Source: JAWXBR01 sp034440235 (GTDB taxonomy: Bacteria; Bacteroidota; Ignavibacteria; Kapaibacteriales; Kapaibacteriaceae). Taken from it: a stretch of DNA of 37,826 bases. A model generated the notes under the pieces. The model was not told the DNA's origin. It made no database searches and saw only the letters and a program-made list of their open reading frames with translations. A program made the translations under genes and the position numbers. The stretch covers positions 1-37,826 of the forward strand of contig JAWXBR010000014.1 of NCBI GenBank assembly GCA_034440235.1, given 5' to 3'. Positions 15,892-23,561 of the stretch are shown piece after piece (the first letter of the stretch is position 1; each line of letters begins with the position of its first letter).

Positions 15892-16392
15892 TTATTTCTT
15901 CGGAACGTTAATAATGACACGAAAGACGGCAGGAGAATTTTCGGCGTTGCTTTTTACCGTGAAGTCGACGTTGTTGCTTGGTTCAGTAAATGATTTCGTG
16001 TTTATCTGCAGATAAATCATGCCGGAATCGAGTCGTGCGATTCTGTTGCGCTGTACAGAGACACCCGCACATCCGCACGAACCCTTGACATCTGACATCA
16101 CGAGCGTATCGCCGCCGTCGTTGTGTATGTACACCTTCGATGTGACGTAGCCGAGAGAGTCTGGTGTTGTGACAAGTACCGATGGACTGAAGCGTAGTCG
16201 AGGGATTAGGTCAGTGGCATCTGTTTTTTTAAAAGTGCCATCTATTCTTCTATCAGTGGTATCCGTTTTTTTTAAGGTGTCAGTGTGTTTCGATTCATCT
16301 GTTTGCTTTGTAGAAGTGCAACACACAAACAGCATACACGTGGCACATATGAGCGCTAGCTGTGTAGAGTATGATCGGTGTCTGCGCGGCAT
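15892..16392 (-). CDS. DUF1573 exported protein, probable lipoprotein
   Basis: 166 residues. A short basic N-terminus and hydrophobic stretch (QLALICATCMLFVCC) form a signal sequence with a possible but atypical lipobox at the CC pair. Residues about 30-62 are low-complexity with duplicated KKTDxTD motifs encoded by homopolymer A8 and A7 tracts. The rest (LRFSPSVLVTTPDSLG to VFRVIINVPKK) is a DUF1573 Ig-like domain with the typical GSCGCAG loop. DUF1573 proteins are common exported proteins of unknown function in Bacteroidota. It lies 8 bases after dapB and 2 bases before the EVE gene on the same strand. Confidence 0.83.
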   Translation of the reverse strand: MPRRHRSYSTQLALICATCMLFVCCTSTKQTDESKHTDTLKKTDTTDRRIDGTFKKTDATDLIPRLRFSPSVLVTTPDSLGYVTSKVYIHNDGGDTLVMSDVKGSCGCAGVSVQRNRIARLDSGMIYLQINTKSFTEPSNNVDFTVKSNAENSPAVFRVIINVPKK

Positions 16393-16400
16393 TTAAGTGG

Positions 16401-17099
16401 TTACTTCTGATTGGCGGCTACTTGTTCGAATACATCGGTGTAGGCGTACCAACCCTTACGTCTGTGTATCCAGCGCGCCGCCTGCAGAGCGCCCCTTGCA
16501 AAACCACCACGGTCTGAAGCTTCGTGCGTGATGTCTATGGTGTCGTGTGGACCCGAAAACGTGAGCGTATGGATGCCGACAATCTCGCCTTCTCGCATCG
16601 ACATAATGTCCATTGCTTCGATTCGCTTCATTTCTTCTAAAACAATGTTGCGAGTTGTGACAGCGGTGCCACTCGGACTGTCCTTCTTTCGCGCGTGATG
16701 CCATTCCTGCATCGAGACACTGTATTCGGGCAACGCATGCGCAAGGCGTGCCGCTTTGCGCGCCAGCTTAAAAAACATCTGTACGCCGACACTAAAGTTC
16801 GATCCCCAAACGATGCCGTTTTCAGCTTCTGTTTGCAGTAACTGTGCATTAGCCATTCGTTCATACCAGCCAGTTGTGCCGATAACCATATCGCGTTTGT
16901 GCGCGCACACAATTGCGATGTTTTTTTCGACTACATCGGGCAGGGTAAAATCGATAGCAACATCGTAGTCGTCTGGCGAATTGTGGGTAAGGGGCTTTGC
17001 CTCGTCATACACACCAACGACCTCACATCCAGCTGCGGGAGCCAGGCGCTCGAGCTCACGTCCCATTGCACCATAACCTAGCAACACAATGCGTGTCAT
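16401..17099 (-). CDS. dapB: 4-hydroxy-tetrahydrodipicolinate reductase
   Basis: 232 residues from the ATG at 17099, chosen because MTRIVLLGYGAMGRE is the family N-terminus; an ATG at 17150 would add 17 unrelated residues and overlap the upstream gene. The NAD(P)-binding loop GYGAMG is at 8-13, GTTGW at 74-78 lies near the cofactor, and HHARKKDSPSGTA (from 134) is the catalytic signature with the active His and Lys. The enzyme reduces the DapA product to tetrahydrodipicolinate in lysine and diaminopimelate (peptidoglycan) synthesis. No other dap genes are nearby. It follows the FtsE-like gene in an operon. Confidence 0.95.
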   Translation of the reverse strand: MTRIVLLGYGAMGRELERLAPAAGCEVVGVYDEAKPLTHNSPDDYDVAIDFTLPDVVEKNIAIVCAHKRDMVIGTTGWYERMANAQLLQTEAENGIVWGSNFSVGVQMFFKLARKAARLAHALPEYSVSMQEWHHARKKDSPSGTAVTTRNIVLEEMKRIEAMDIMSMREGEIVGIHTLTFSGPHDTIDITHEASDRGGFARGALQAARWIHRRKGWYAYTDVFEQVAANQK

Positions 17100-17130
17100 A
17101 TCGCGTTGCCTTCGTGAATCTTCGACGTTG

Positions 17131-17781
17131 TCATGCGATGGTACCTTCATAAATCCTTAACGTTGTTGCATCGGTGAATGCACGCGTAAGCAGACTGCTG
17201 TGCGTGGAAAGAATTACGCCTGTGTTTTCTGATGCAACCTTTTTAAGCACGTTTATTACTGTTGCTGTGGTAACGTCGTCGAGCGTGCCTGTGGGCTCGT
17301 CTGCAATGACTACGTCTGGACGTGCGACAAGGGCTCGTGCAATAGCTGCAAGCTGACGTTCGCCACCCGAAAGCTGATGTGGTAGCTTGTTGCGTACATA
17401 GCTTATTCCGAGATCGGCAAGTTGTTCAAGGCAACGCTTGTTAGCCTCAGCACGCGACAGGCCAGATAATCCTAGTGGCAAGAGCACATTCTGATACACC
17501 GTATACACACTAACAAATCGACAATGCTGATGTACGATGCCGACTCGTTTTCGAAATAAGCGAATCTCTTTGCCACGCAGCTTCTGCGTGGCAGCCCCTT
17601 CAACAAGCACCTTGCCAGACGTTGGAAGGATGTCGGCCATCAACAGGCGGAGCACGGTGGTTTTGCCCGCTCCGCTTGGTCCTGTAAGTACAACTGTTCC
17701 ACCGTTGTACGTAAACGAAACGTTGCGAATAGCAGGTATTCCGCTATAGGAAACCGATACGTCTTGAAGTTCGAAGTGCAT
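17131..17781 (-). CDS. FtsE-like ABC transporter ATP-binding protein
   Basis: 216 residues, one ABC ATPase domain. Walker A GPSGAGKTT is at 34-42, the Q-loop is in VHQHCRF (Gln85), the signature LSGGERQ is at 137-143 and Walker B is VVIADEP at 157-163. Length and motifs are closest to FtsE, which with the membrane protein FtsX regulates cell-wall hydrolases at the division septum; LolD/MacB-type ATPases look similar. No FtsX or other permease is adjacent: the upstream gene, 4 bases away, encodes an AI-2E-type permease that is not an ABC subunit. Assignment as an ABC ATPase is certain; the FtsE identity is moderate. Confidence 0.85.
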   Translation of the reverse strand: MHFELQDVSVSYSGIPAIRNVSFTYNGGTVVLTGPSGAGKTTVLRLLMADILPTSGKVLVEGAATQKLRGKEIRLFRKRVGIVHQHCRFVSVYTVYQNVLLPLGLSGLSRAEANKRCLEQLADLGISYVRNKLPHQLSGGERQLAAIARALVARPDVVIADEPTGTLDDVTTATVINVLKKVASENTGVILSTHSSLLTRAFTDATTLRIYEGTIA

Positions 17782-17785
17782 TTGA

Positions 17786-18913
17786 TTACGCAGCGTATGG
17801 GTCGTTTGCTTTATGTGCGTCTGGTTCCTTCGTCGAACCCGAAATATCTGTTGAAACCTTATGCTTCTTTGGTTTAGGGGTTCCGCTCATGAGTACGGCA
17901 AGAGGTTTTGTAGATGGAATGTTCTCTAGAACAACCTTCGTTACAGCCATAATTGGTACTGAGAGAATCATGCCTACAACACCCCACATCCATCCCCAGA
18001 ATGCAAGTGCAAAAAGTACGAGCACTGGACTTAGGTCGAGACTCGTACCCATGATCTTTGGCTCGATGATGTTGCCAATGATGTTCTGCATTACGATGAG
18101 TATGAGCACAATGAGCAAGGCTTGACCAAAATCACCGAACTGCACGAGCGCTACGACACCAGGAATAACAGTCGATAAAAACGATCCGATGTTTGGCAGG
18201 TAGTGCATTAGGAACGTAATAAGGGCAATGAGTGCTGCAAAATCAACATCAAAAATCAACAGAATGACGTAGGTGAGTACTGCAACTACAGCGTTGAGAA
18301 TAGTTTTAATGCCGAGGTATCGCCTTACCTTCTCGTTCACTGCACGATGTACAGCTACAACGTCGAAGTTGGTAACACCATCGAATGCCAGACGCAACTT
18401 TCGCGGGAAGAATTCTCCGCCTGGCACCATGAATATCAAAAACAGCAGAATAAGGACACTGTCGCCCGCAAATGCCACCAAACTATTCGCAACGCCCGCG
18501 GCAGCGCTAGATACCGAGCCGGCGTTTAGCCACGTGTCGGGCTTTATTGTGCCCGGACGTAAGGCGAGCATCTTTGAAAATTTCTTGACTGTTTCGTTGA
18601 ACTGCGTCGTTAGGTCGCCTATGCGCGCCTGGTATTCGGGAGCTTTCTCGATGGCAGCATCAACACTAATAGAGATAATGGTGTACATGCCCCACAGCGC
18701 ACCACCAGTAACAACCAGTACTGCAAGTAGGCAAAAGACCATGGGAATCTTCCACGAGCGCAGCTTCGTTACAAGAGGTCTGTAGACGATAGAAAGCAGT
18801 CCAGCAAGGACGAATGGGATCAGGATGCTCTGCAGCAGGTAAATCACCGCTGCAGAAGCTATTACTGCTAGGATAGACAGTGTTACAACGATTGTACGGT
18901 TGGTACTTTGCAT
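17786..18913 (-). CDS. AI-2E family transporter (PerM/YdiK-like)
   Basis: 375 residues. Two N-terminal helix pairs (IVVTLSILAVIASAAVIYLL, IPFVLAGLLSIVYRPLVTKL, then VFCLLAVLVVTGGALW) are followed by an amphipathic cytoplasmic or periplasmic stretch and a C-terminal bundle containing FLMHYLPNIGSFLSTVIPGVVAL and GTSLDLSPVLVLFALAFWGWMWGVVGMILSVP, the family signature. Members export varied substrates, from the autoinducer AI-2 to Na+/H+ exchange; the name does not fix the substrate. The hydrophilic tail (KPKKHKVSTDISGS onward) is poorly conserved. It is the first gene of a five-gene operon and diverges from the deoxyhypusine-synthase-like gene. Confidence 0.92.
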   Translation of the reverse strand: MQSTNRTIVVTLSILAVIASAAVIYLLQSILIPFVLAGLLSIVYRPLVTKLRSWKIPMVFCLLAVLVVTGGALWGMYTIISISVDAAIEKAPEYQARIGDLTTQFNETVKKFSKMLALRPGTIKPDTWLNAGSVSSAAAGVANSLVAFAGDSVLILLFLIFMVPGGEFFPRKLRLAFDGVTNFDVVAVHRAVNEKVRRYLGIKTILNAVVAVLTYVILLIFDVDFAALIALITFLMHYLPNIGSFLSTVIPGVVALVQFGDFGQALLIVLILIVMQNIIGNIIEPKIMGTSLDLSPVLVLFALAFWGWMWGVVGMILSVPIMAVTKVVLENIPSTKPLAVLMSGTPKPKKHKVSTDISGSTKEPDAHKANDPYAA

Positions 18914-18916
18914 GTG

Positions 18917-18924
18917 CGAAGATA
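18917..18924 (-). promoter_or_regulatory. Possible -7 box of the AI-2E transporter operon
   Basis: TATCTTCG on the minus strand, one base from TAnnTTTG, ends 3 bases before the ATG at 18913. No -33 TTG is visible. It lies 23 bases from the opposing box at 18948-18955. Confidence 0.35.
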
Positions 18925-18947
18925 CAAATGCAATAGAGCCTACGACC

Positions 18948-18955
18948 TATCTTTG
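18948..18955 (+). promoter_or_regulatory. -7 box of the deoxyhypusine-synthase-like gene
   Basis: TATCTTTG is an exact match to TAnnTTTG and identical to the prfB box. It lies 37 bases before the ATG at 18993, with an AGGA at 18981-18984 in the leader. No TTG is evident at -33. Confidence 0.48.
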
Positions 18956-18992
18956 CTGCCCGAAAAAAGTGCACAAAACAAGGAACAAAATC

Positions 18993-19967
18993 ATGACTCG
19001 TGGACCGGTTTCCGCATTCATAGAAGAGCACTATCTGCACTTCAACGCAGCAGCTCTTATCGATGCTGCAAAGGGATATGAAAAACACCTAGCCGAAGGC
19101 GGAAAGATGATGATTACTCTGGCAGGTGCAATGAGCACTGCAGAGTTAGGCAAGACATTGGCAGAGATGATTCGTCAGGACAAAGTCCAGATTATCTCGT
19201 GCACAGGCGCCAACCTCGAAGAAGACATCATGAACCTCGTCGCCCACGACTACTATAAGCGCGTGCCCCATTATCGCGACTTGGGTCCGAAGGAAGAATG
19301 GGACCTTTTGCAAGACGGCTTCAACCGCGTAACGGACACCTGTATACCCGAAGAAGAAGCATTCCGCAGAATTCAGAAACACATCTTCAAACAATGGCAA
19401 GGGGCTCAGGAACGGGGCGAGCGTTTCTTGCCTCATGAGTTCATGTACAAGATGTTATTGAGCAAGGAGATGGAGCAGTATTACCAGATCGATCCAAAAC
19501 ATTCGTGGATGCTTGCAGCGGCAGAGAAAAACCTCCCAATAATTTGTCCGGGTTGGGAAGACTCCACCATGGGCAACATCTTCGCTTCGTATTGCGTGAC
19601 GGGCGAACTTCAAGCAACAACAATGAAGAGTGGCATCGAATACATGATGTGGTTAGCCGATTGGTATACTGCTAACAGTGGTGGCAAGGGCATTGGCTTC
19701 TTTCAAATTGGCGGTGGTATCGCTGGCGATTTCCCGATCTGTGTTGTGCCTATGCTCCATCAGGATCTCGAACGCGAGGACACGCCGTTCTGGTCGTATT
19801 TCTGTCAGATCTCCGATTCGACAACCTCGTACGGCTCCTATAGCGGCGCAGTACCTAACGAGAAGATTACGTGGGGCAAGCTCGGTATCGAAACACCGAA
19901 GTACATCATAGAGAGTGATGCAACCATTGTCGCTCCGCTAATTTTTGCGTGGCTGCTCGGATACTAA
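18993..19967 (+). CDS. Deoxyhypusine synthase family protein
   Basis: 324 residues from the ATG at 18993, which has an AGGA eight bases upstream; upstream in-frame codons overlap the divergent promoter. The protein aligns along its length with deoxyhypusine synthase: MITLAGAMSTAELGKTLAEMI and ISCTGANLEEDIMNLVAHDYY (NAD-binding fold), FQIGGGIAGDFPI, and GSYSGAVPNEKITWGKLG near the end. The Lys in WGK (residue 296) corresponds to human DHS Lys329, which forms the covalent aminobutyl intermediate. Bacteria lack the eIF5A substrate, so the real reaction is probably aminobutyl transfer to another amine (homospermidine-type chemistry) or unknown. A TonB-dependent receptor follows after 8 bases, probably in the same operon. 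Confidence 0.9.
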   Translation: MTRGPVSAFIEEHYLHFNAAALIDAAKGYEKHLAEGGKMMITLAGAMSTAELGKTLAEMIRQDKVQIISCTGANLEEDIMNLVAHDYYKRVPHYRDLGPKEEWDLLQDGFNRVTDTCIPEEEAFRRIQKHIFKQWQGAQERGERFLPHEFMYKMLLSKEMEQYYQIDPKHSWMLAAAEKNLPIICPGWEDSTMGNIFASYCVTGELQATTMKSGIEYMMWLADWYTANSGGKGIGFFQIGGGIAGDFPICVVPMLHQDLEREDTPFWSYFCQISDSTTSYGSYSGAVPNEKITWGKLGIETPKYIIESDATIVAPLIFAWLLGY

Positions 19968-19975
19968 AATAAATT

Positions 19976-21874
19976 ATGAAAGTTTTATTGTTGTGTTTTT
20001 TGGTCTTGGGCACACTAACGCTTAAGGCACACGGTCAGAGCGCCGACACTACGGTCGAGCCAAAAGCGCCGCTCCCCGAGCAGAAGGTGTCTAGTCCCGT
20101 AGTGGTCACAGCCAGCCGCATCCATCAGCGCCTCGATAGTGTAGGACGTACCGTGTATGTGCTCTATCAGCGCGAGTTAAAGCAGATGCCTGTGCATAGT
20201 ATTGCTGAAGCGCTTGCCTATCTGCCCGGCGTCGATGTACGTCAGCGCGGACCCATGGGTGCACAGGCTGACATCAGCATTCGCGGTGGTGGTTTCGAAC
20301 AGACGGCCATCCTTATCAACGGCATGCGCATCAGCGATGTACAGACGGCGCACAACGTACTCGCGATGCCTTTTACCGTCGATGACATCGACCGCATCGA
20401 AGTTGTGATGGGCGGAGGGACGCGAGGAAACGGACCCGGAGCGATGGATGGCTCGGTGAACATTATCTTGAAAGGCGGGGGTGAGACACGAATTGCTGCG
20501 GCTCTTACAGGGGGTGACTTTTCATACCGTGGCGCCTCCGTGAGTGGTACTCTTAAAACCGATCAGACAACCCATGGCCTATCGGCAGAGTACATACATC
20601 ACGGCGACTACCGTCAGTCAACGGACCTTGACCTAAAGGGCCTTACCTATCGTTTGCAATCCTTCATCAATGAAGCAAACATTCAGGCTTTCGGAAGCGT
20701 GCTCGACAAGTCATATGGTGCAGGTCTTTTTTATTCTCCGCGATTTCCCATTGCGTGGGAGCGGACAGTAACATGGATAGCTGGGGCAGGTGTAACAGCA
20801 CCAGTCGACTCGTTATGGAATCTCGATGTTCGTGCATTGTATCGTGCTGCGGGCGACGAATTCCTTCTAAAGCGTACCGACACGTTGTTGCATATCGATA
20901 CACTGGTTTCTCGTAATCGACATACTACCCATACAGCAACTCTCGTGGCTGCTCTGAGAGGCTCTACCGCTCTTGGTGAGTCTTCGATTGCAATCGAAGG
21001 CGGACACGATCGCATTGTTAGTAGCAATCTCAACGATCATAATCGCAACCGCGCTGGGGGTTCAATTGAGCACATGATAAAGTTTGCAGACTTGTTACGA
21101 CTAACTGCAGGTGCAAATATCATGGCGTACAGCGATCGCAGTCCGGGAATTGGATGGGGCGCCGATCTTGCTCATGCCTATGATGGTGGACGTGCCTACG
21201 TAACGGTGAATCGTAGTTTTAGAATACCATCGTACACAGAATTGTTCTACAAAGACGCAACAAGCATTGGCGATTCGACATTGCGTCTAGAAACAGCACT
21301 CTCATTAGAGGTTGGTTGGGTACATACTCTAACATCAACAGTTAACACGGGAATTTCGCTTTTTCGCCGAAATCAGACCGACGGCATCGATTATGCGTTT
21401 CAAGGTGACAACCTACCGTTCAAGGCTACGAACATCCAATCGACCATCATAAATGGCATCGAAGCAAATGTCAGCTACGTAATGATGAAAGACCTTCCGT
21501 TTACGCACGTAAGTCTGTTACGTTTATCTGCCAATCTTAACGACGCCACGTTCTCATCACCTGTGCAAACACGCTACGCACTTTCGCAACTACGTTGGCA
21601 GGGCAATGTACAGGCATCGTTCGAACTGCCCCTTAATATGTCAGCAATATTTCTGGTAAGAATGTTCGAACGGTATTCCGATCATGTGCTGCGCTCGACT
21701 GGAGATTTAAAGCTTATCGTACCTGTGTTACATCAGAGCGGCGTTGCACCAGACCTAGACCTCATGGCCGAAGTCGTGAACATCTGGAACACTCGATACA
21801 TCGAGACTGGATTCGGCACTGCCCCGCCGCGATGGCTCAGGATTGGCATTACAGCAACCTATGCCGACAACTAG
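19976..21874 (+). CDS. TonB-dependent outer-membrane receptor
   Basis: 632 residues. The signal peptide MKVLLLCFLVLGTLTLKAHGQ is followed by a plug domain at about 40-165, with VVVTASRIHQRLDSVGRTVYVL, SIAEALAYLPGVDVRQRG, ISIRGGGFEQTAILINGMRISD and IDRIEVVMGGGTRGNGPGAMDGSVNIILK. These are the motifs of BtuB/FepA-type receptors. The remainder is barrel strands, ending in the short aromatic-containing strand LRIGITATYADN. Such receptors import scarce ligands (cobalamin, siderophores, sugars) using TonB energy; the substrate is not readable. It lies 8 bases after the deoxyhypusine-synthase-like gene, so a shared polyamine-related role is possible but speculative. Confidence 0.9.
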   Translation: MKVLLLCFLVLGTLTLKAHGQSADTTVEPKAPLPEQKVSSPVVVTASRIHQRLDSVGRTVYVLYQRELKQMPVHSIAEALAYLPGVDVRQRGPMGAQADISIRGGGFEQTAILINGMRISDVQTAHNVLAMPFTVDDIDRIEVVMGGGTRGNGPGAMDGSVNIILKGGGETRIAAALTGGDFSYRGASVSGTLKTDQTTHGLSAEYIHHGDYRQSTDLDLKGLTYRLQSFINEANIQAFGSVLDKSYGAGLFYSPRFPIAWERTVTWIAGAGVTAPVDSLWNLDVRALYRAAGDEFLLKRTDTLLHIDTLVSRNRHTTHTATLVAALRGSTALGESSIAIEGGHDRIVSSNLNDHNRNRAGGSIEHMIKFADLLRLTAGANIMAYSDRSPGIGWGADLAHAYDGGRAYVTVNRSFRIPSYTELFYKDATSIGDSTLRLETALSLEVGWVHTLTSTVNTGISLFRRNQTDGIDYAFQGDNLPFKATNIQSTIINGIEANVSYVMMKDLPFTHVSLLRLSANLNDATFSSPVQTRYALSQLRWQGNVQASFELPLNMSAIFLVRMFERYSDHVLRSTGDLKLIVPVLHQSGVAPDLDLMAEVVNIWNTRYIETGFGTAPPRWLRIGITATYADN

Positions 21875-21886
21875 CGCAGTTTCTTG

Positions 21887-22246
21887 ATGGCGACGAGCCA
21901 CTTACCTATGCCTGCCACACCTGTCGAAAAACCTGTCATCGCATTTCGTACACAAAAAGTGTTCGAAACATGGTTGAAGAAAAACCATGCTAAACATCAG
22001 GGTATATGGATGCAGTTGTTCAAGAAAGCGTCTGGTGAGAAAACCATTTCGTATGCGGAGGCTGTCGAGGTTGCGTTGTGTTATGGGTGGACAGCCGGAC
22101 AAGCCTTCTACGACACACTTTCTAAAGCCAGCAAATACGCCATCGGCTACGGTCTAATGACAGCGGCCAAGCCCGAAACACGTGAGAAACGCTTCAAGAA
22201 AATCATCGCAATGCTACGAGAAGGCAAGGCGCCACACTTGCTGTGA
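21887..22246 (+). CDS. Short YdeI/OmpD-associated family protein, apparently internally deleted
   Basis: 119 residues from the ATG at 21887, 12 bases after the receptor stop. Residues about 15-70 (IAFRTQKVFETWLKKNHAKHQGIW, KKASGEKTISYAEAVEVALCYGW) match the N-terminal half of YdeI/OmpD-associated (bacteriocin-protection) proteins. Residues from about 75 (AFYDTLSKASKYAIGYGLMTAAKPETREKR) match their C-terminal half. The central segment that usually follows CYGWIDG (PRKxKSxWSxxN and the following helix) is absent, so the protein is about 60-70 residues shorter than the roughly 190-residue family form. The frame is intact. It may be a minimal version or a decaying gene; the family's function is poorly known. 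Confidence 0.72.
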   Translation: MATSHLPMPATPVEKPVIAFRTQKVFETWLKKNHAKHQGIWMQLFKKASGEKTISYAEAVEVALCYGWTAGQAFYDTLSKASKYAIGYGLMTAAKPETREKRFKKIIAMLREGKAPHLL

Positions 22247-22268
22247 TGTGCTGACCTTACACGGCGGA

Positions 22269-23561
22269 CTAGCGCACGATTGAAAGCTGGACGACACCTT
22301 CGTTGCAACGAAGGTGATAGATACCAGACGGTTGCGCCGTAAGATCTATCATTATGGTTTCGGATTGAACGATCGTATTATAAACTTGTTTACCGTTCAT
22401 ATTGTACACCGATATTGCTGTGCCGGCTAGGCGTTGCGAAACAAGAAAGCGTCCGCTCGATGGATTCGCCGACAATACGATCGCAAGCACGTTCTCTTCG
22501 TTAACATCCGCTGGCGTTTCGCCGACTACGATGTCTACAGATAGAGGTAAATGGTCTGACGCACATTTCAACGCAGCAGCCATCGAAGCTGAGACAAGTG
22601 TGTTAGGGGGCTCGTCAATGCTGGCGTTAAGCCTAGGAAGACCATCATTGCCGAAGGGTTTGTAAGAAGCTGGTACGAAGCGTGTTGCCAATGCTTCGCT
22701 AACAAAGATGTAATCGAAACGATCGTCGAGCCCCCCGTCTACGCCCCCTCCACATGCACCAAGCGTGACGTTACGCGTGCATTGCGTGTAGATAGCCGCC
22801 GACGCAGCGGTATTGCGCACCCACGTTGTGCCGAGTGGATCGATAAAACGACGCACTGCAGAGACTCCGGTAATTGCCTTGTACGCGGCTTCGTTGGTGC
22901 CGTACATATTCAGATCGCCACATAACAACGCGTAGCGCTGTGAGCTAATCGAAGACATAAGTGTATTGATTTCTGATGCCCGCTGAGCCGCTTCGGAGCT
23001 GCCGTCTGAAGCTTTTAGATGCATGGAATAAATCACAATCGTATCGGGCTGCACACCGTTTTCTGGAATTGTTGCAACCACGAACTCTGCAAGGTCACGA
23101 AGTGTTGTAGGTATTCTGCGCTGACTAATAAACGTGAACTTACTCTGATCGTAAAGAAGTTGATTGTCGGTGTCGGGACCGTCGATGAACGGACTCGATG
23201 CAAACGGTGCCCATGTAAGAACGTCGGTTACGAAACGCGGACCCATCGATGCGTCGTCGACCTCCTGACAAACCATGATGTCTGGCCGCAAAGAGTCGAG
23301 AATCAGATGGAACATCGGAACACGTCCGTCTTCGTTCGACTGCGAAAACTTTAGCGCATTGTATGTGCATACGCGAATCGTGTCTGTGGCGCGCGCAGGC
23401 AATGCGCATATCAACACAGCAACAGAAAGTGTAAGTATTAGGCTGGTTGAAGTGTGTTTCACTTGTGTCGGGTGTTTCACATGTGGCCCCGTTGTAGACG
23501 AGTTTGGCGTTTCATTCACGCAAAGTACGATGCTAATCGAGATTGATATTCTCGTCGCCAT
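22269..23561 (-). CDS. Secreted endonuclease/exonuclease/phosphatase-family protein with T9SS sorting domain
   Basis: Up to 430 residues from the ATG at 23561. GTG codons at 23480 or 23462 would give a tighter signal peptide (KHTSTSLILTLSVAVLICALPARA) and may be the true start. The catalytic domain has every expected element: CTYNALKF (Asn), VCQEVD (metal Glu), YSMHLKA (His), CGDLNMYG (Asp/Asn), DYIFVS and SDHLPL (catalytic Asp-His). This is a metal-dependent phosphodiesterase fold used by DNase I-like nucleases, sphingomyelinases and inositol phosphatases. The end (LSANPSSGRFLV to VQLSIVR) is a type IX sorting module. It overlaps the upstream copper/haem gene by 29 bases. With the nearby PhoX-like phosphatase it could scavenge extracellular phosphate. 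Confidence 0.86.
   Translation of the reverse strand: MATRISISISIVLCVNETPNSSTTGPHVKHPTQVKHTSTSLILTLSVAVLICALPARATDTIRVCTYNALKFSQSNEDGRVPMFHLILDSLRPDIMVCQEVDDASMGPRFVTDVLTWAPFASSPFIDGPDTDNQLLYDQSKFTFISQRRIPTTLRDLAEFVVATIPENGVQPDTIVIYSMHLKASDGSSEAAQRASEINTLMSSISSQRYALLCGDLNMYGTNEAAYKAITGVSAVRRFIDPLGTTWVRNTAASAAIYTQCTRNVTLGACGGGVDGGLDDRFDYIFVSEALATRFVPASYKPFGNDGLPRLNASIDEPPNTLVSASMAAALKCASDHLPLSVDIVVGETPADVNEENVLAIVLSANPSSGRFLVSQRLAGTAISVYNMNGKQVYNTIVQSETIMIDLTAQPSGIYHLRCNEGVVQLSIVR
22295..22316. repeat. Perfect 22-bp palindrome near the 3' end of the nuclease gene
   Basis: Arms CACCTTCGTTG and CAACGAAGGTG meet without a spacer. The palindrome lies in the last codons of the minus-strand gene and about 50 bases beyond the convergent plus-strand stop. 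There is no T-run, so a terminator role is only possible. Confidence 0.8.
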
